Origin: Paragorgia papillata
Lineage: Eukaryota; Cnidaria; Anthozoa; Scleralcyonacea; Coralliidae
Direction: 5' to 3'
DNA length: 64,000 nt
Assembly (NCBI GenBank): GCA_035771165.1
Contig: JAWNZC010000337.1
Coordinates: forward strand, 5,199,501-5,263,500
Shown piece after piece: positions 46,556-57,639 of this stretch. Position numbers and translations under genes: made by a program. The notes beneath the pieces are model-generated. The model saw only the letters and a list, made by a program, of their open reading frames with translations, ran no database searches and was not told the DNA's origin. Every line of letters starts with the position of its first letter. The first letter of the stretch is position 1.

Positions 46556-47005
46556 TTATATTCTAAGATTATTACGTAAGGAAGGTTGTAGCCAAATGGA
46601 AATTGACCATCTTTTAACAGCATTGTGTTACCTAACATCACTTATGGCCTATCGGTATATGGTGCAACTGATTCTGAATTGACAACAATTCAGTGGTTCT
46701 TAGATCGTTGCCATAAACGCAACCTTATGGAAAACCAAGATAAAAAGATTATCAAGAAAGTATCCAGGCTGAGTAATCATCCACTTTATCGTCTAATGCC
46801 ACAAGTTAAACTAACCAAAGACAAGTTAACGCCCAAAGATAAACACTAGCCGTTTTATGAACACTTTTATCAACCGAGTACATTTTAAATATAACATAAT
46901 GCTTTAAATACCTGGAACTTTTTTTTTTTAATTGTAACATAGGATATATGTTCTTTTACCCTATGATTTTATTATAATAAAGACCTTTGAATTGAATTGA
47001 ATTAT
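46556..47005 (+). pseudogene. Non-LTR retrotransposon 3' end with GAATT tail
   Basis: Broken frames read ITYGLSVYGATDSELTTIQ, FLDRCHKR, KVSRLSNHPLYRLMPQVK and FMNTFINRVHFKYN. These are C-terminal reverse-transcriptase segments of a LINE family. The 3' end has AATAAAG and then TTGAATTGAATTGAA, a short tandem tail typical of CR1-like elements. Confidence 0.7.
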
Positions 47006-47177
47006 GTAAATAAACTTGTGACAACGCGCAGCTCGCACTGTAGATCACCAACTAAGTTTAACTGATTTTTCCTAGACCGTGACAAAGCTATAACTTGGCC
47101 TGTCTATATCAGCAGGTATGGGCTCCTGAAGCTAGTTGTATAACTATACACTTTGCATATAATCATGTTATATATAC

Positions 47178-47279
47178 CTTTGTCTTTGAAACGCTTATCC
47201 TTGGGGAATAGCACTGCACCACCTGCAGATTCAACTTTGTTGGACACATCATACTGACCAACAGCAGGAGTACTTGGAG
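47178..47279 (-). CDS. HMMR: HMMR exon 2
   Basis: 102 nt, phase 1 to 1, acceptor AACTATATAG, donor AAAG|GTATAT. It encodes PSTPAVGQYDVSNKVESAGG and AVLFPKDKRFKDK. This aligns with the human segment APSPGAYDV...GPVSFQKSQRFK, so it fixes the N-terminal identity. Confidence 0.9.
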
Positions 47280-48800
47280 CTATATAGTTTAACATCAAAA
47301 AAATAAAATAATTGATAACTTGCTGCATGTTATTGATCACTGCTGAGTAAATGACATTAAGGTTACAGGATACCCTAGGATGTGATTCAAGGAGATTTGC
47401 TAATATACGCGCTGAAAATGTTCCCAATTTGTCTCAAATTTGCACCAAAAGTAGCCAGATAAATAAAGAACGCCATCCTATTATCAAATAAAAAAGAAAT
47501 AAATCACTTTTCCCATGCATATTTACAAATATAAAATCAAGGTACTTTCCCACACGGTTGTTGTTGATCGCTGGTTTTACTAAAAATCTGTCAAATTGTC
47601 ATCTTTACACTTCTCAAAGATAGTTCTAAAAAAGTGTGTTCGCGTTTATTTATTGCTTTTATTTTAGTGGTTTATCAGCTAGGGCATATTCTTTCCCGAC
47701 CCGTGTCGTATTAACGACAATGGACAAAGGTTCGTAACTCAGTTAATTTTGAGCTAAATAAATCGTGCGAATCGGTTAAAACGCGCGCTCAACTTCGTTC
47801 TTTGAATGTGTCCATGCGACCCAAAATTCATTTGACTGAAAATAGGCTTTCAATATTTCGCGGGGGTTTTCACAGCTGTCGATGATTCTCCGCCCTCTCT
47901 GTAAAGATAATCCTATTACTGTGGCTCAATAACAACGCGAGAGGATCACCCTTCAGAGAACAAGGCCTCTCAAGAATTCTGTTCAAAATGTAAAATACAT
48001 TAAATCTTATCATTAGAAAAATTTCCTTGTCATAAGAAATCAGTTTAAATGTCTATTTTTACCCAATATATATAGTAAGAACAAAATTCTCATTGTTTTG
48101 TTATACTCCAATAGCAAAACATTTCATGGTTAATAAGAAAAATTTTCTTATGATAAGACTGAATTTTTCTTACCATAAGAAATATTTTCCTACGATAAGA
48201 CATGTTTCCTGACGATAAGAAAAATGTTCTTATGTTAAGAAAAAAGCTTTGGCCATTCTTGTCGGCGATTGATTTCTTCCGAGACTTGCAAAACGGGATT
48301 TCATTCTTTTTACAAACTTAGGCATTTCCAACGGAAAGAAAGCAGAGAAACGCGAGTTCTGTCGACAAGATAAAATTTGATACTAATATAATACAGAATT
48401 CTGTGCTAATGAGCTGTCGTTAATAATAATCCGCTGTTAATAATAACAGACTTTCCCGCCACGGATAGGTAAACGTTTTACTCAATAACTCATTCAATTT
48501 TCAATATTTTTAAATCAAACTTTTGCCGGATGATAGAACTGGTATAGTAATTTAAGCTTTACGAATATGTAAAAATATCATTTTCTGAATTTTTTTACTT
48601 TCTAGGGTTAATTATGTAACCTTAAGTAACCGTCATCGAAGAAGTTTAAATTAAATAAGACACCTGGTTGACATCTTCTAAATGAATTAACTCAGATTTC
48701 AAAATTTAGAAATACCGACTCAGACCATGTATACAGCCAAGCAGCCTAGAAAACTGCCGCAACCAAGTAACGTATTGAACTTTGTTGCGCATTCCACAAG

Positions 48801-48944
48801 TGTTACGCTATTAGAAAGTGGTTTTTATTTATTAAAGTGAACTCGCCCGTTGTTTTAAACTGAACTCGCCCGTCGCCATGCTGCCAAGTCCCGTGAGCTA
48901 CGTTGCACAGGGAACCCTAGCTGTCCATTCTAACTATCGTTACA
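48801..48944 (-). repeat. Downstream LTR of the Gypsy-like element
   Basis: 144 bp, ending in TGTTACGC/CGTTACA inverted tips. It has about 30 bases (near 48885-48915) that the other LTR lacks. Confidence 0.85.
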
Positions 48945-49078
48945 TATCTTCTCCTTAGTTTATAAACCCTAACACGAACTCAACTATGTAAACATATATC
49001 AATGTATGTACACATAAACAAGTACGATAATAACAACCAGTTCGATGTTGTGAAAGTTTCACAAAGTGTACGAAAGTG

Positions 49079-49892
49079 TTAGTCGCGCTCATAGTTATCA
49101 AAACGTTTTGGTGCACGATGGTTCCGCATTGAGCGGAGTACTTGAGTATCCATGTCAATTTGAGGAATCACCTGTATCTCTGTATCAATGGACTCTCCAA
49201 TTGGTTCCTCAGTGGACAAATCATCTGTATCGGGGAGTTCGGTTTCAAGGGATGGTTTCTCAGCGGTTGTACGTAAGTGTCTTCGGTTTCGACGATATGT
49301 TCTTCCATTGACCTCTACAAGGAAGGATCGAAAACCCAACTCTTCAACGACTCGGCCAAGGGACCACTTGGAATCAAGTGGACAACGCATCCTGATGACA
49401 TCACCTGCAGACAAGGTCGGCAGCTCGCGCGCCTGTGACTGTCGATCATAAAATCGCCTTTGTTTCTCTTTGCGTTTCTTTATCTTCTGCTGCACCCCTT
49501 CGATTAGGCGAAGCTTTAACTGTTTCCGTGCAACTGGAAGACATGTTCGTGTACGCCTACCATACAGCAGTTGGGCGGGAGATGCATCTATTCCTCCGGT
49601 GGGTGTATTTCGCCATTCTAGTAAGCTGAGAAGTGGATCGCGCCTGTCTTCACATGCTTTTCTTAGTAATGACTTGCAGGTCTTCACAGCATTCTCCACT
49701 CTGCCATTGCTCTGTGGGTGATGAGGACTGCATGGAGGTGACGTGATTGAAGTCCCATTCCTCGCTGAAATTCCTGAAATTCTCGGTGTTGAACGGTGGT
49801 CCATTGTCACTCATTAGTGCGACAGGAATGCCGTGTCGAGCGAACCACGATTTGAGTACGGTAATGACACGAGATGCAACTGTGCTCGTCAT
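49079..49892 (-). pseudogene. Integrase remnant of the Gypsy-like element
   Basis: Frame one (49650-49892) has WFARHGIPVALMSDNGPPFN, with the second catalytic Asp. A frameshift near 49735 leads to frame two (49079-49740), SPPCSPHHPQSNGRVENAVK, with the catalytic Glu in GRVENAVK. It is followed by a basic C-terminal domain (RYRRNRRHLR-type) and an acidic tail. The zinc-finger N-terminus and the first Asp are missing. Confidence 0.88.
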
Positions 49893-50252
49893 AGCAAAGA
49901 TGTATTGGTCAAACTTCTCACAGGCATAAACTATGGCTAAGAGAGCTCTTTCTCTATTTGTGCGTAGTTACGCTCGGTGGTTGTTAGATTGTTAGTACAC
50001 GAGAGCTGTAGGCAATTGGGTGGCCATCTTGCAAGAAAGCAGCACCAAGACCAGTTTGTGAGGCATCGCATTGTATAGTTGCTGGTTTCGTAACATCATA
50101 GTAGGCAAGCACTGGTGCAGTGCTTAGATCATTCTCTGGATTCGAGCCATGGCGTCTTCATGTGCTGTTAACCAACACCATTCTGCGTCTTTCTCTGCGA
50201 GCTTTCTCAAGACTTCGGTTTCATCAGAGCTCTAGACATGGTAAAAACTTAT
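49893..50252 (-). pseudogene. RNase H remnant of the Gypsy-like element
   Basis: Broken frames contain ATIQCDASQTGLGAAFLQDG and IAYSSRVLT, then TTERNYAQIEKE and YACEKFDQYIF. The catalytic-type D of QCDAS is present. At least two frameshifts interrupt it. Confidence 0.8.
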
Positions 50253-50897
50253 CTACTGTAAGTAGTTCACCATACCCAGGAATCTACGCAAGGAAGGCAC
50301 GTCTGTAGGATGTGGCATTCCGCTGATGGCTTCCACTTTGTTTGGATCAGGTTTAAGTCCTTCTGGGGTTAAGAGATGGCCAATAAATGAAACCTTTGAT
50401 TTCCTCAACTGGGCATTTTGCTTATTCAACTTCAGGTTCTTCTGTCGACAGCGGTTTGGGAAGGCACGGACATTGCGGTCATGGTCGGCATTCCACTCTT
50501 CTGGTGTACTTCCAAAACCCACGACAATGAAATCATCTGCAATCACCTCAACACCTTTCAATCCTTCTACATGATGCTCCTGCATCCTTCGCTGCCATAC
50601 TTCAGGTGCGCTGTTTATGCCAAATGGCATACATGTACGTTTCCAACGATATCGCCCGAATGGTGTATTAAATGTGGTGAGTAGACTGGATGTGGGATCA
50701 AGTTCCACTTGCCAAAATCCATTGCTGGCGTCGAACACACTGAAAATCTTGGCACCATTCATTCTTGTCGCAATTTCTTCGATGGTTGGCATAGGAAAGT
50801 GTTCATGCTTTATCACACCATTTAGATCTTTGGGGTCAATGCATATCACGTATTTTGGCTTTTCCATCTGCTCCAGACCCCGGTTTGCGCGCTGCAA
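50253..50897 (-). pseudogene. Reverse transcriptase of the Gypsy-like element
   Basis: A 214-codon open frame with YVICIDPKDLNGVIKHEHFP, MPTIEEIATRMNGAKIFSVF, DASNGFWQVELD, TPFGRYRWKRTCMPFGI and VEVIADDFIVVG. The ADD box keeps the paired aspartates, and FDASNGFWQ supplies the first catalytic Asp. It continues to FIGHLLTPEGLKPDPNKVEA and LRRFLGMVNYL, then a stop. The N-terminus is cut by the insertion at 50941. Confidence 0.92.
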
Positions 50898-50940
50898 GCA
50901 TGCTGGACACCCAATCAGTAGGCTGATCTACCTTTGTAAT

Positions 50941-51406
50941 CAGTGGCGTGGTGGCAAGTTTCAGGCTTTGGTGCCCCCCCCCCCGCCCCCCCCCAAAAAA
51001 AAAAGAAAAAAAGAAGACATTACTGTATTTGATAAATGATCACATTTTTTGTTTTAAAATAACTGAAGTAGCAATATATAATATTACAACAAACAACGGG
51101 TTTTCTCAAAGACCACGCCAATGCAAGCGGCGAAGTAGCGCCAAACCTCTAGGGGGGTCCGGGGGCATGCTCTTTGAAATCTAGAGTCTCTGGTATTCCA
51201 TTTCCTGCATTTAGGAGTAAGATTTTACAGAATTCTGAAGATTATAAAACTTCATAGAAAACACAAAAGATTACAGATTTCAGATCTTTATATCCCCCCA
51301 TTGAAGACCTAGCTATACAAAGAAATAGGTTTATTTTGTTAAGTTTTGGCGCCCCTTCTGCAACCCCAGCTGGGGGAGCCTCGTCCCCCCTGCCACCACG
51401 CCATTG
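50941..51406. mobile_element. hAT-like MITE in the Gypsy-like element
   Basis: The ends CAGTGGCGTGGTGGCA and TGCCACCACGCCATTG are inverted, with the exact 8-bp duplication TTTGTAAT at 50933-50940 and 51407-51414. The core (GGGGGCATGCTC, GAAATCTAGAGTC, CCATTTCCTGCATTT) is shared with 58838-59266. Confidence 0.88.
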
Positions 51407-51433
51407 TTTGTAATAATATCATCCTCTACCATC

Positions 51434-51503
51434 TAGCCTGCGCCGCAGACGTCTAAACCCCTGGTTATATAACCAGGGGTTTAGACGTCTGCGGCGCAGG
51501 CTA
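51434..51503. mobile_element. 70-bp perfect palindrome with 8-bp target duplication
   Basis: TAGCCTGCGCCGCAGACGTC reads into TAAACCCCTGGTTATATAAC and back with no mismatch and no loop. CTACCATC stands on both sides (51426-51433, 51504-51511). This is a minimal hAT-like element, all TIR. Confidence 0.88.
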
Positions 51504-51529
51504 CTACCATCTGGTCGAGTTTCTCCTGG

Positions 51530-53100
51530 ACTTGGTCTATCATTGCGACAGGCAAACGGCGAGGTGGGTGTACCACTGGCTTCACAGATGGATCAGTCAC
51601 AATGGTGTATTATTGTCCTTCTAGTTTGCCAAGTCCCTCAAAGACATCATTAAATTCTTGCAACAAAGGGCTCTCTCCTCGCGCGTCTGCGAATAGAAGC
51701 CTCTGCGGAGGAGAGAGAACAAAAGGTCAAATCCTGCCTTCAGTACAAATACCCGGGGTGTTCTGTCGGAGTCGAGGATCTGTATCAGGTTCATGTCAAC
51801 CATGGTTTGCTTGCATAGTATTGGCTCATACCCCTCCCCTTTTACCACGTTCACAACAATCATGAGAAACTGAACGCGCGTCCATGCTTGGTACACCACT
51901 TATCTCACTTTCTACGGTTAAAGTCACAGTTGATCGCAATTCGCAAGCTACGCCCGGTTGCTCGCTTCGCTCGCAGGGCTAACTGCAAATTATTTTTGGT
52001 TACCTGCAAAAAAAGTAAATATACAGGCATGCTTTGTGTTGTTGCTCGTCTTCTCTTGAATCGTCTTTCGCTTGTTTTTGTCGAACAGCATGCACTCCAG
52101 CTTCCAAATCCATCGCTTTCATTTGAGTGGCTGTACTCTCAGCAGCAGCTCGTACTATGTCTAGTGCTTTCTCAAGAGTAAGTTTACTCAAGAGTAAATT
52201 TATTGTCTCGAAGTAACCTTTCACGTACCTTTGCATCTCTAATACCAGTAACGAGACGGTCACGAAGTAACTGATCTGGTGTTAGACTTGCTCCAAGTCC
52301 GCCTCTTAGCGCTAGTTTTTGCGGGCCGGTGGAAAGGCCGGCGAGCGGAAAGGCGGGAGAGCGGAAAAGCGGGAGGAGAGAGACGGACCTGTTTCGCTTG
52401 CAGGTTTTTGAATCTAATTAAATATTCTGGCGGGAAATCGCTGAAACGTACATCGCCCTGTTTCGGGTTGTCGTACATGCAATGGAAAGTGGTTCTACCC
52501 CTACTAAAACGTTTTCAAGAGTTGTTCAACTCCAACTTCCAAAGAATGTTAAATCACGGATATTAGATAAAAATTGACCGGTGAATTTTGGCGCGCTGCA
52601 GGTGGGAAAAGTCCCTTTCAACGAGGAACCGAAAGGTCAAAAATGTCGAAAGGTCAAAAATGTTTGAAAAGGACTTTGAGAAAGTCTAATCTGGTGTAAG
52701 CGATTCCAAATCACAGTTCGATGCAATTTGTCGCAGCTCGGTCATCGGTATTGGTCTACCGCCGGGTATCAGTGTATCAATTTCCTTTACGTCGTCTTCT
52801 GAGGACCAAACAAATGTTCGAAACACTTTGTTGGTCTCCTTTGCTATTACGGATAAAAGAGTAGCTACCTGTCGTTCTGGGTAGCTTCTTTATCGAGCTT
52901 CGTTGCTAATGTATAATTCCTCCACGCCGACTTCCATAGACGCCAATTGGAAGCCGTCGAGCCATCATTTAATTCAAGCACGTCCGGAGGAGGTATCTGG
53001 AAATTTTAGCCATTCTCGTCGAGTTTCTGCTACACTCGTCGTCGCTGTCTGCCGTATATTAAGCACAAACTCCACAGATTAGTTCTTCTTATTAGTTTGT
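51530..53100 (-). pseudogene. gag/protease region of the Gypsy-like element
   Basis: Fragments such as LTLEKALDIVRAAAESTATQ and, before the hAT insertion, DQLLRDRLVTGIRDA match the capsid/linker part of Gypsy gag polyproteins of invertebrates. The frame is broken at several points and by the 52283 insertion. FEGLGKLEG-like residues occur near 51610-51640. I cannot place the protease active site. Confidence 0.65.
52283..52688. mobile_element. hAT-like MITE in the gag region
   Basis: Ends TAGACTTGCTCCAAGTC and GACTTTGAGAAAGTCTA. ATCTGGTGT is repeated at 52274-52282 and 52689-52697. The interior GGTGGAAAGG and GCGCGCTGCAGGTGGGAAAA blocks resemble 37255-37375. Confidence 0.8.
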
Positions 53101-53116
53101 TTTACTCCTGACACCA

Positions 53117-53234
53117 CGTTACGCTATTAGAAAGTGTTTTTTATTTATTAAAGTGAACTCCAAAGTGTTTGTTGTTTTAAACTGAACTCGCCCGTCGCCA
53201 TGCTGCCTAGCTGTCCATTCTAACTATCGTTACA
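53117..53234 (-). repeat. Upstream LTR of the Gypsy-like element
   Basis: 118 bp. It has an extra CAAAGTGTTTG block relative to the other LTR and lacks about 30 bases found there. The primer-binding site TGGTGTCAGGAGT follows on the minus strand. Confidence 0.85.
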
Positions 53235-53484
53235 ACAAGGTTCTCATGCAATTAAGTTAGACCATACATGTATATAGTTGCGACGCTTACAATGTAGGTG
53301 GCTTGTTCGGGTTGGAGAAGGGGTTGAACCAGCCTCGTGTGGGATTATATAGGCTGAAGGCGCTATGCGATTGTTGGGGTTCTATATAGACTTGTAAGAT
53401 TACTAGTAGCATAACTAGCATTTCAATTAAATCGTTTGCCCTTGACGTCACGTCCGCCATCTTGGTTAATTTTTGGTTAATTAA

Positions 53485-53650
53485 TAGATCGTTTTCATCT
53501 GACGTCATGGCGGCCATATTGGTGTACCAAAACCATGAAATGGCGGCCATATTGGTGTACGGTATGGGAATTAGCTCTTTCTTATTCAAATATTTCGTAT
53601 TGTTTCACCACCCCAATGGGGCCACCGATCACGTGAGTGAAAACGATCTA
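53485..53650. mobile_element. MITE with TAGATCGTTTTCA ends (copy 2)
   Basis: Inverted copy of 36978-37141, closely similar throughout (GGTATGGGAATTAGCTCTTT in both, opposite strands). Confidence 0.7.
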
Positions 53651-53854
53651 TTGGCAAACATGCACGTACTACATGGTTCAAGACTGCCTGTGTCAAGTGC
53701 AACTGCGCGTGCTCGTACTCTACTGGTTTCCCCTTCTTCTTTAAAACCTCGCCCACTCAATTTATTTCATATTTACTTACTTAGATATTTACTTAGTTAT
53801 TTATATACTTATTTATTTATATTTTATTTATTAGTTTATTGACTTTTTTCCTTC

Positions 53855-53887
53855 CCCCCCCCCCCCCCCCCCCCCCTTATTTCAATT

Positions 53888-53951
<64 letters not shown>

Positions 53952-53973
53952 TTCTTTCTTTCTTTCTTTCTTT

Positions 53974-54004
<31 letters not shown>

Positions 54005-54030
54005 TTTCTCTTTCTTCCTTGATCCTTCCT
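53855..54030. repeat. Poly-C run and (TTTC)n microsatellite
   Basis: About 20 C, then some 33 TTTC/CTTT units to 54009 with few interruptions. Nearby ATTTA-rich DNA (53757-53830) precedes it. Confidence 0.95.
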
Positions 54031-56138
54031 TCCTTTTTTTGGGAGGTGGGGGAGGGTTGCAGTAACGTTCTCTGTCTGTTACCTTTGTTTCATTGATTTT
54101 GTTTGTTTTCTATTTGTTTTTCTTCTTTGTTAAGCTTGTATGTAATTTTATAATTGTGACATTTGATCCGCAGTACTTGGCGTTAGCTGTTATGGAATAT
54201 TCCTCTTGTATAACTTCATTTGTCAAATCCATTTCCATGCTTTAAATGGTTTTTTTTTTTGGTAAAATTATATGTATATAGTGATGTATTCAAGGCAAAG
54301 ATAAATTTTTAAAAAATAATAAAATAAAACCAGAAGTCCTACACGGGTGTCCTCGCACATGTCAAACATTGTCATGTTCCACCAACACTTTTTACACTCC
54401 TGGCATTTGAATCGTAATCATGTCACCATCACTCATCATCGCCATCCTCAGGTAAATTGCGAATAGCCAGCTACTCGCATGAAAACTTGTCCCTTCTTTC
54501 TCAACGTGCATTATACCATCCTACACCATCCTGCACTGTAAAAGTTCCCAGTTTTTACGATTCAGATGCTGGGAAGGTAAAAAGTACTGGACAGGTGGAA
54601 ATACATGTAGCTAATTACCAGGATGGTGTAGGATCGTGTAATGCTCATTGAGAGGAAATAAGGGACCACGCGCAGTTTTCATGTGAGTCAGACTTCTGGT
54701 TCTTTATTCTGTGACTGCATCTGAGTGGACAAACCGCTGACCACTTTCTTTATTTTGGCACACCTTATGGATTTTCAATTGAATCAACCAAGAATGAAGC
54801 TATGTACATTGCCTTGACCGGCTGAGCTGTGAAGCCTGTTGCCAAGAGCTTTTATTAATTAGTCATGTTCTGTACGCTTATTAATAAATTATGGCGGTGA
54901 TGCACCATATATATAATATATATTACATGTACCAGTAATCCAGTATAGATCAAGTAATATTTGGCACTTCACTCAATTAACTCATTTAAGACTGCCTGAT
55001 GCTTGAGCCACCTCAAAATGGCCCCTTTATTATTACCTGAATTACATGTAGGGAGGAGACCTCAGACTGAAACCATGATAACTGAAACTGTGACACCTGG
55101 CCAGTTGCAAAAAATATGCAATATTGAGCCTTTCCAGTTAGGAATCAAACCCACAACCATGCAATTCTAGTGCAGTGTACAACTGTTGTGAACCACAGAG
55201 CTACAAAAGTCATTGCCAATAGTCACAAGTTCTGTAAGCTAAATTATTTTAGTAACGAAATACTGAAGTTTCAAGCCCTTTTACTCTGATGGAAGGCTCC
55301 ACTCAAAATGTCAGACAGTATATATTTTAATAAAACAGTAAAAGTCTTGATAGCAGTACATGATCTTCACTTTGTTAAATGTTTGAGATATGATACTGGC
55401 AGTAGTTATAAATAAATGCTGAAGACAAATTGGCAGATTGCATTTAATATCCAAACAGGGGGTTGAGGACCCTGGAAAATCCAGGGAAAATCCAGGGGAG
55501 GGTAAATAAAAAAGGGTGTGGAAAACCAGGGGGAGGGTCAATAAAATGGAATTTCCAGGGAGTGTGAGATTTTATAACAATTATTCCATGGGGTCTGGCA
55601 ACAGAAATGCTTGGAAATTCCAAGGGAGGTATGCTACTAAGTCAAATTCCAAGGGTAACAACCTAACAAGCTGGGGATGTCCTCAACACCCACTGTGTGG
55701 ATATTAAATGCAACCTGCCATTTCACTTTAATCTGGTTGTATCAGCTAGCCCATAGAAATTGGGATCTATATGTGATTATTGCAATAAATTATTATATTA
55801 AATTAAGCAACATAATGATATCCTACAATTCCAACCTCGAGCAGTCCATATTTGCCAGTGTCAGACTGGCTTTCACAGAATAATGAACAAGACTTAGAGT
55901 GGGTTAAAGATATTATATCACATTTGGCCCTGAAATTTCAACATGTCTTCGTGTTTAAAAATAGTTGAAATGGCTATAGTTTGTATTGTATACAGTGTTC
56001 AAACATGCACGTGCAGTTATAAAATAAAACTTTAATAGTAAAAGATATTTTAAAAAGCCTCATGCCATTTAATATGAATTTATATACAGTAGCTAATGCC
56101 TCGGTATTAAAACCAAATTTTAAGCTTAAACAGCTCAC

Positions 56139-56172
56139 CTTTCTGTATAAACCTTTTTGACCTTGAAAACAT
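56139..56172 (-). CDS. HMMR: HMMR exon 1 (start codon)
   Basis: 34 nt, ATG to phase 1, donor AAAG|GTGAGC. It encodes MFSRSKRFIQK and splices to exon 2 to give KRFIQKAPSTPAVGQYDV. Vertebrate HMMR starts SFPKAPLKRFND and continues with a PSPG.YDV segment, so order and spacing agree. The phase matches exon 2 exactly. Confidence 0.72.
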
Positions 56173-56499
56173 AATGAACGGTAGTCGATACTATAGAAGG
56201 CCAAGAAGACAAAATATTTGTGGAATTTTCCAGCCAGTTCCTTCGGTTAAATCTTCAAAAAGGGGACAAGCACACGCTTCTTCTTGAATCTGGACTCTTG
56301 CTGCCGAGGAAAATTTCAAAATTTTCGCTACTGGGAAATTGGACCAATCAAAAGTGGTTATTTACAAGTTTTTGTCAGAATTTAGCCAATCAGAAACGAG
56401 CTTGCATTTGTCGTAGAAAATAAAGATGGCGGACAAGGCGACTTTCCATAATGCCAAGTGCCAACCTGTGTAGATAAATACACGTATAACAGAGAATCA
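56173..56499. promoter_or_regulatory. Putative bidirectional promoter, HMMR and plus-strand gene
   Basis: 327 bp between the two start codons. CCAAT boxes at 56344-56348 and 56386-56390, 42 bp apart. AAGATGGCGG at 56423-56432 is a YY1-type promoter motif. On the HMMR strand TTTGAA occurs at 56315-56320 and 56254-56259, downstream of the CCAAT boxes, as in CHR-type G2/M promoters. No TATA box is evident. Confidence 0.55.
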
Positions 56500-56591
56500 A
56501 TGGAAACCGAAGATAAAGATAACTCTGAAGAATACATAGAGTTTCTACAGAACCAAGGTCTAATGTTGTTAACGTTTGTTTTGTGTAATTT
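56500..56591 (+). CDS. Divergent gene, exon 1
   Basis: ATG to phase 2, 92 nt, donor TTT|GTAAAC. Starts METEDKDNSEEYIEFLQNQ. An earlier GT (56558) would leave exon 2 in a frame that stops in exon 3. Confidence 0.5.
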
Positions 56592-56599
56592 GTAAACGA

Positions 56600-56690
56600 A
56601 ATAAATACTGACGTTTGGAGCGAAAGCCCTTTCACTCTGATATTAAAAAAGGCTTACTCACTCCGAACGTTTCGTTTCTCTTTTTAGCAA
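56600..56690. repeat. CGAAGG-type hairpin unit in intron 1 of the divergent gene
   Basis: ACTGACGTTTGGAGCGAAAG and CTCCGAACGTTTCG are inverted relatives of the Penelope-like ends elsewhere. Confidence 0.35.
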
Positions 56691-56953
56691 TACATCTCCC
56701 TTAGCGGTTTGTTAGTGTTAGTGTTAGTGTTCGTTAGCTTATTAGATATTTTTAAGCGCCCAGTCCACTTTTTGTGTATTTATATTTATTTTGTACAGTC
56801 ATATTTTTGAAATCATAAAAAATCATAAATCTGCGATTCTGTGAAATTTTATAATTGCACATTTTTGCAATCAGCGTCTAAGCTTAGTTTTAAGTTTTCT
56901 GCAGTCTGTGGATGTAATATTAAATACTAACTCTACTCAACAGTAATTTTCAG

Positions 56954-57016
56954 ATTCCAAGCACTGCATGGATGTGTTACCCAAAAGCCAAATCTGCAGT
57001 ATCAATTTAATAAATG
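56954..57016 (+). CDS. Divergent gene, exon 2
   Basis: 63 nt, phase 2 to 2, acceptor TAATTTTCAG, donor AATG|GTAACA. Encodes FQALHGCVTQKPNLQYQFNK. Confidence 0.55.
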
Positions 57017-57223
57017 GTAACAGTAGACTGAGAGAGACTTGTAGCATCAGGCCATATTGAGCAGTTAATTTCTTGTGTTACCAAATAATTAGTTAATGGT
57101 TAAACAATTATGAATGGCTGACAGGTGTTTCAGGAACCCATGGATGTTTTAGAATTTAGAATCTCCAGATTTTATATTTTTTTTACTAATTCACACGTAC
57201 CCACACCCCCCATCTCTCCATAG

Positions 57224-57276
57224 GTTTGAGTGTGTCATTGCTCATGTTTACAAGCTGAACATAATGTCAGCATTTG
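57224..57276 (+). CDS. Divergent gene, exon 3
   Basis: 53 nt, phase 2 to 1, acceptor TCTCTCCATAG, donor TTTG|GTAAAT. Encodes FECVIAHVYKLNIMSAF. The other two frames contain stops. Confidence 0.6.
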
Positions 57277-57568
57277 GTAAATGCATATATCAAGCTGCTG
57301 CAAGCTGTTTATCGCCAACTTTAGGACCACAAGTTTATCAGTTGTACTGTCACTGGGTGTTATCCTCTTAAAAAAAGTTGTTACTTACTTACTTTAGTTA
57401 CCATAGCAACTGCAAAATGTAGCTGAGTATCCAGCCAGAAGTTCAACATAGGCTTGTTCCAATTAAGAACTTGATCTAAACCCTGGTATAAAAAAAATTC
57501 TATACTAGATTGTGTTATTAAACATTGATCAGTTTTGTAAGCAAATGTTTTTATCAAACTGATTACAG

Positions 57569-57639
57569 TTACTCGTTTGAATGCTGTGTTGAAAGTATAT
57601 CAAAGAAAATACCTTCCTATCCAAGAAGATGATGTTAAG
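57569..57639 (+). CDS. Divergent gene, exon 4
   Basis: 71 nt, phase 1 to 0, acceptor ACTGATTACAG, donor AAG|GTTTGG. Encodes TRLNAVLKVYQRKYLPIQED and DVK. Confidence 0.6.

Larger units (their letters stand above)
48801..53234 (-). mobile_element. Ty3/Gypsy-like LTR retrotransposon, decayed, in HMMR intron 1
   Basis: Two LTRs (48801-48944 and 53117-53234) begin TGTAACGATAG on the minus strand. ACAAG is repeated outside (48796-48800, 53235-53239). Next to the upstream LTR the minus strand reads TGGTGTCAGGAGT, a likely primer-binding site. Remnants of gag, reverse transcriptase, RNase H and integrase follow in that order, with frameshifts, stops and a deletion before the integrase. Three hAT-like elements are inserted (50941, 51434, 52283). 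It cannot be active. Confidence 0.92.

Noticed and set aside
56426..56473. ATG in AAGATGGCGG as the start of the divergent gene
   Set aside because: The frame stops after 15 codons and no donor fits. The motif is better read as a YY1-type promoter site.
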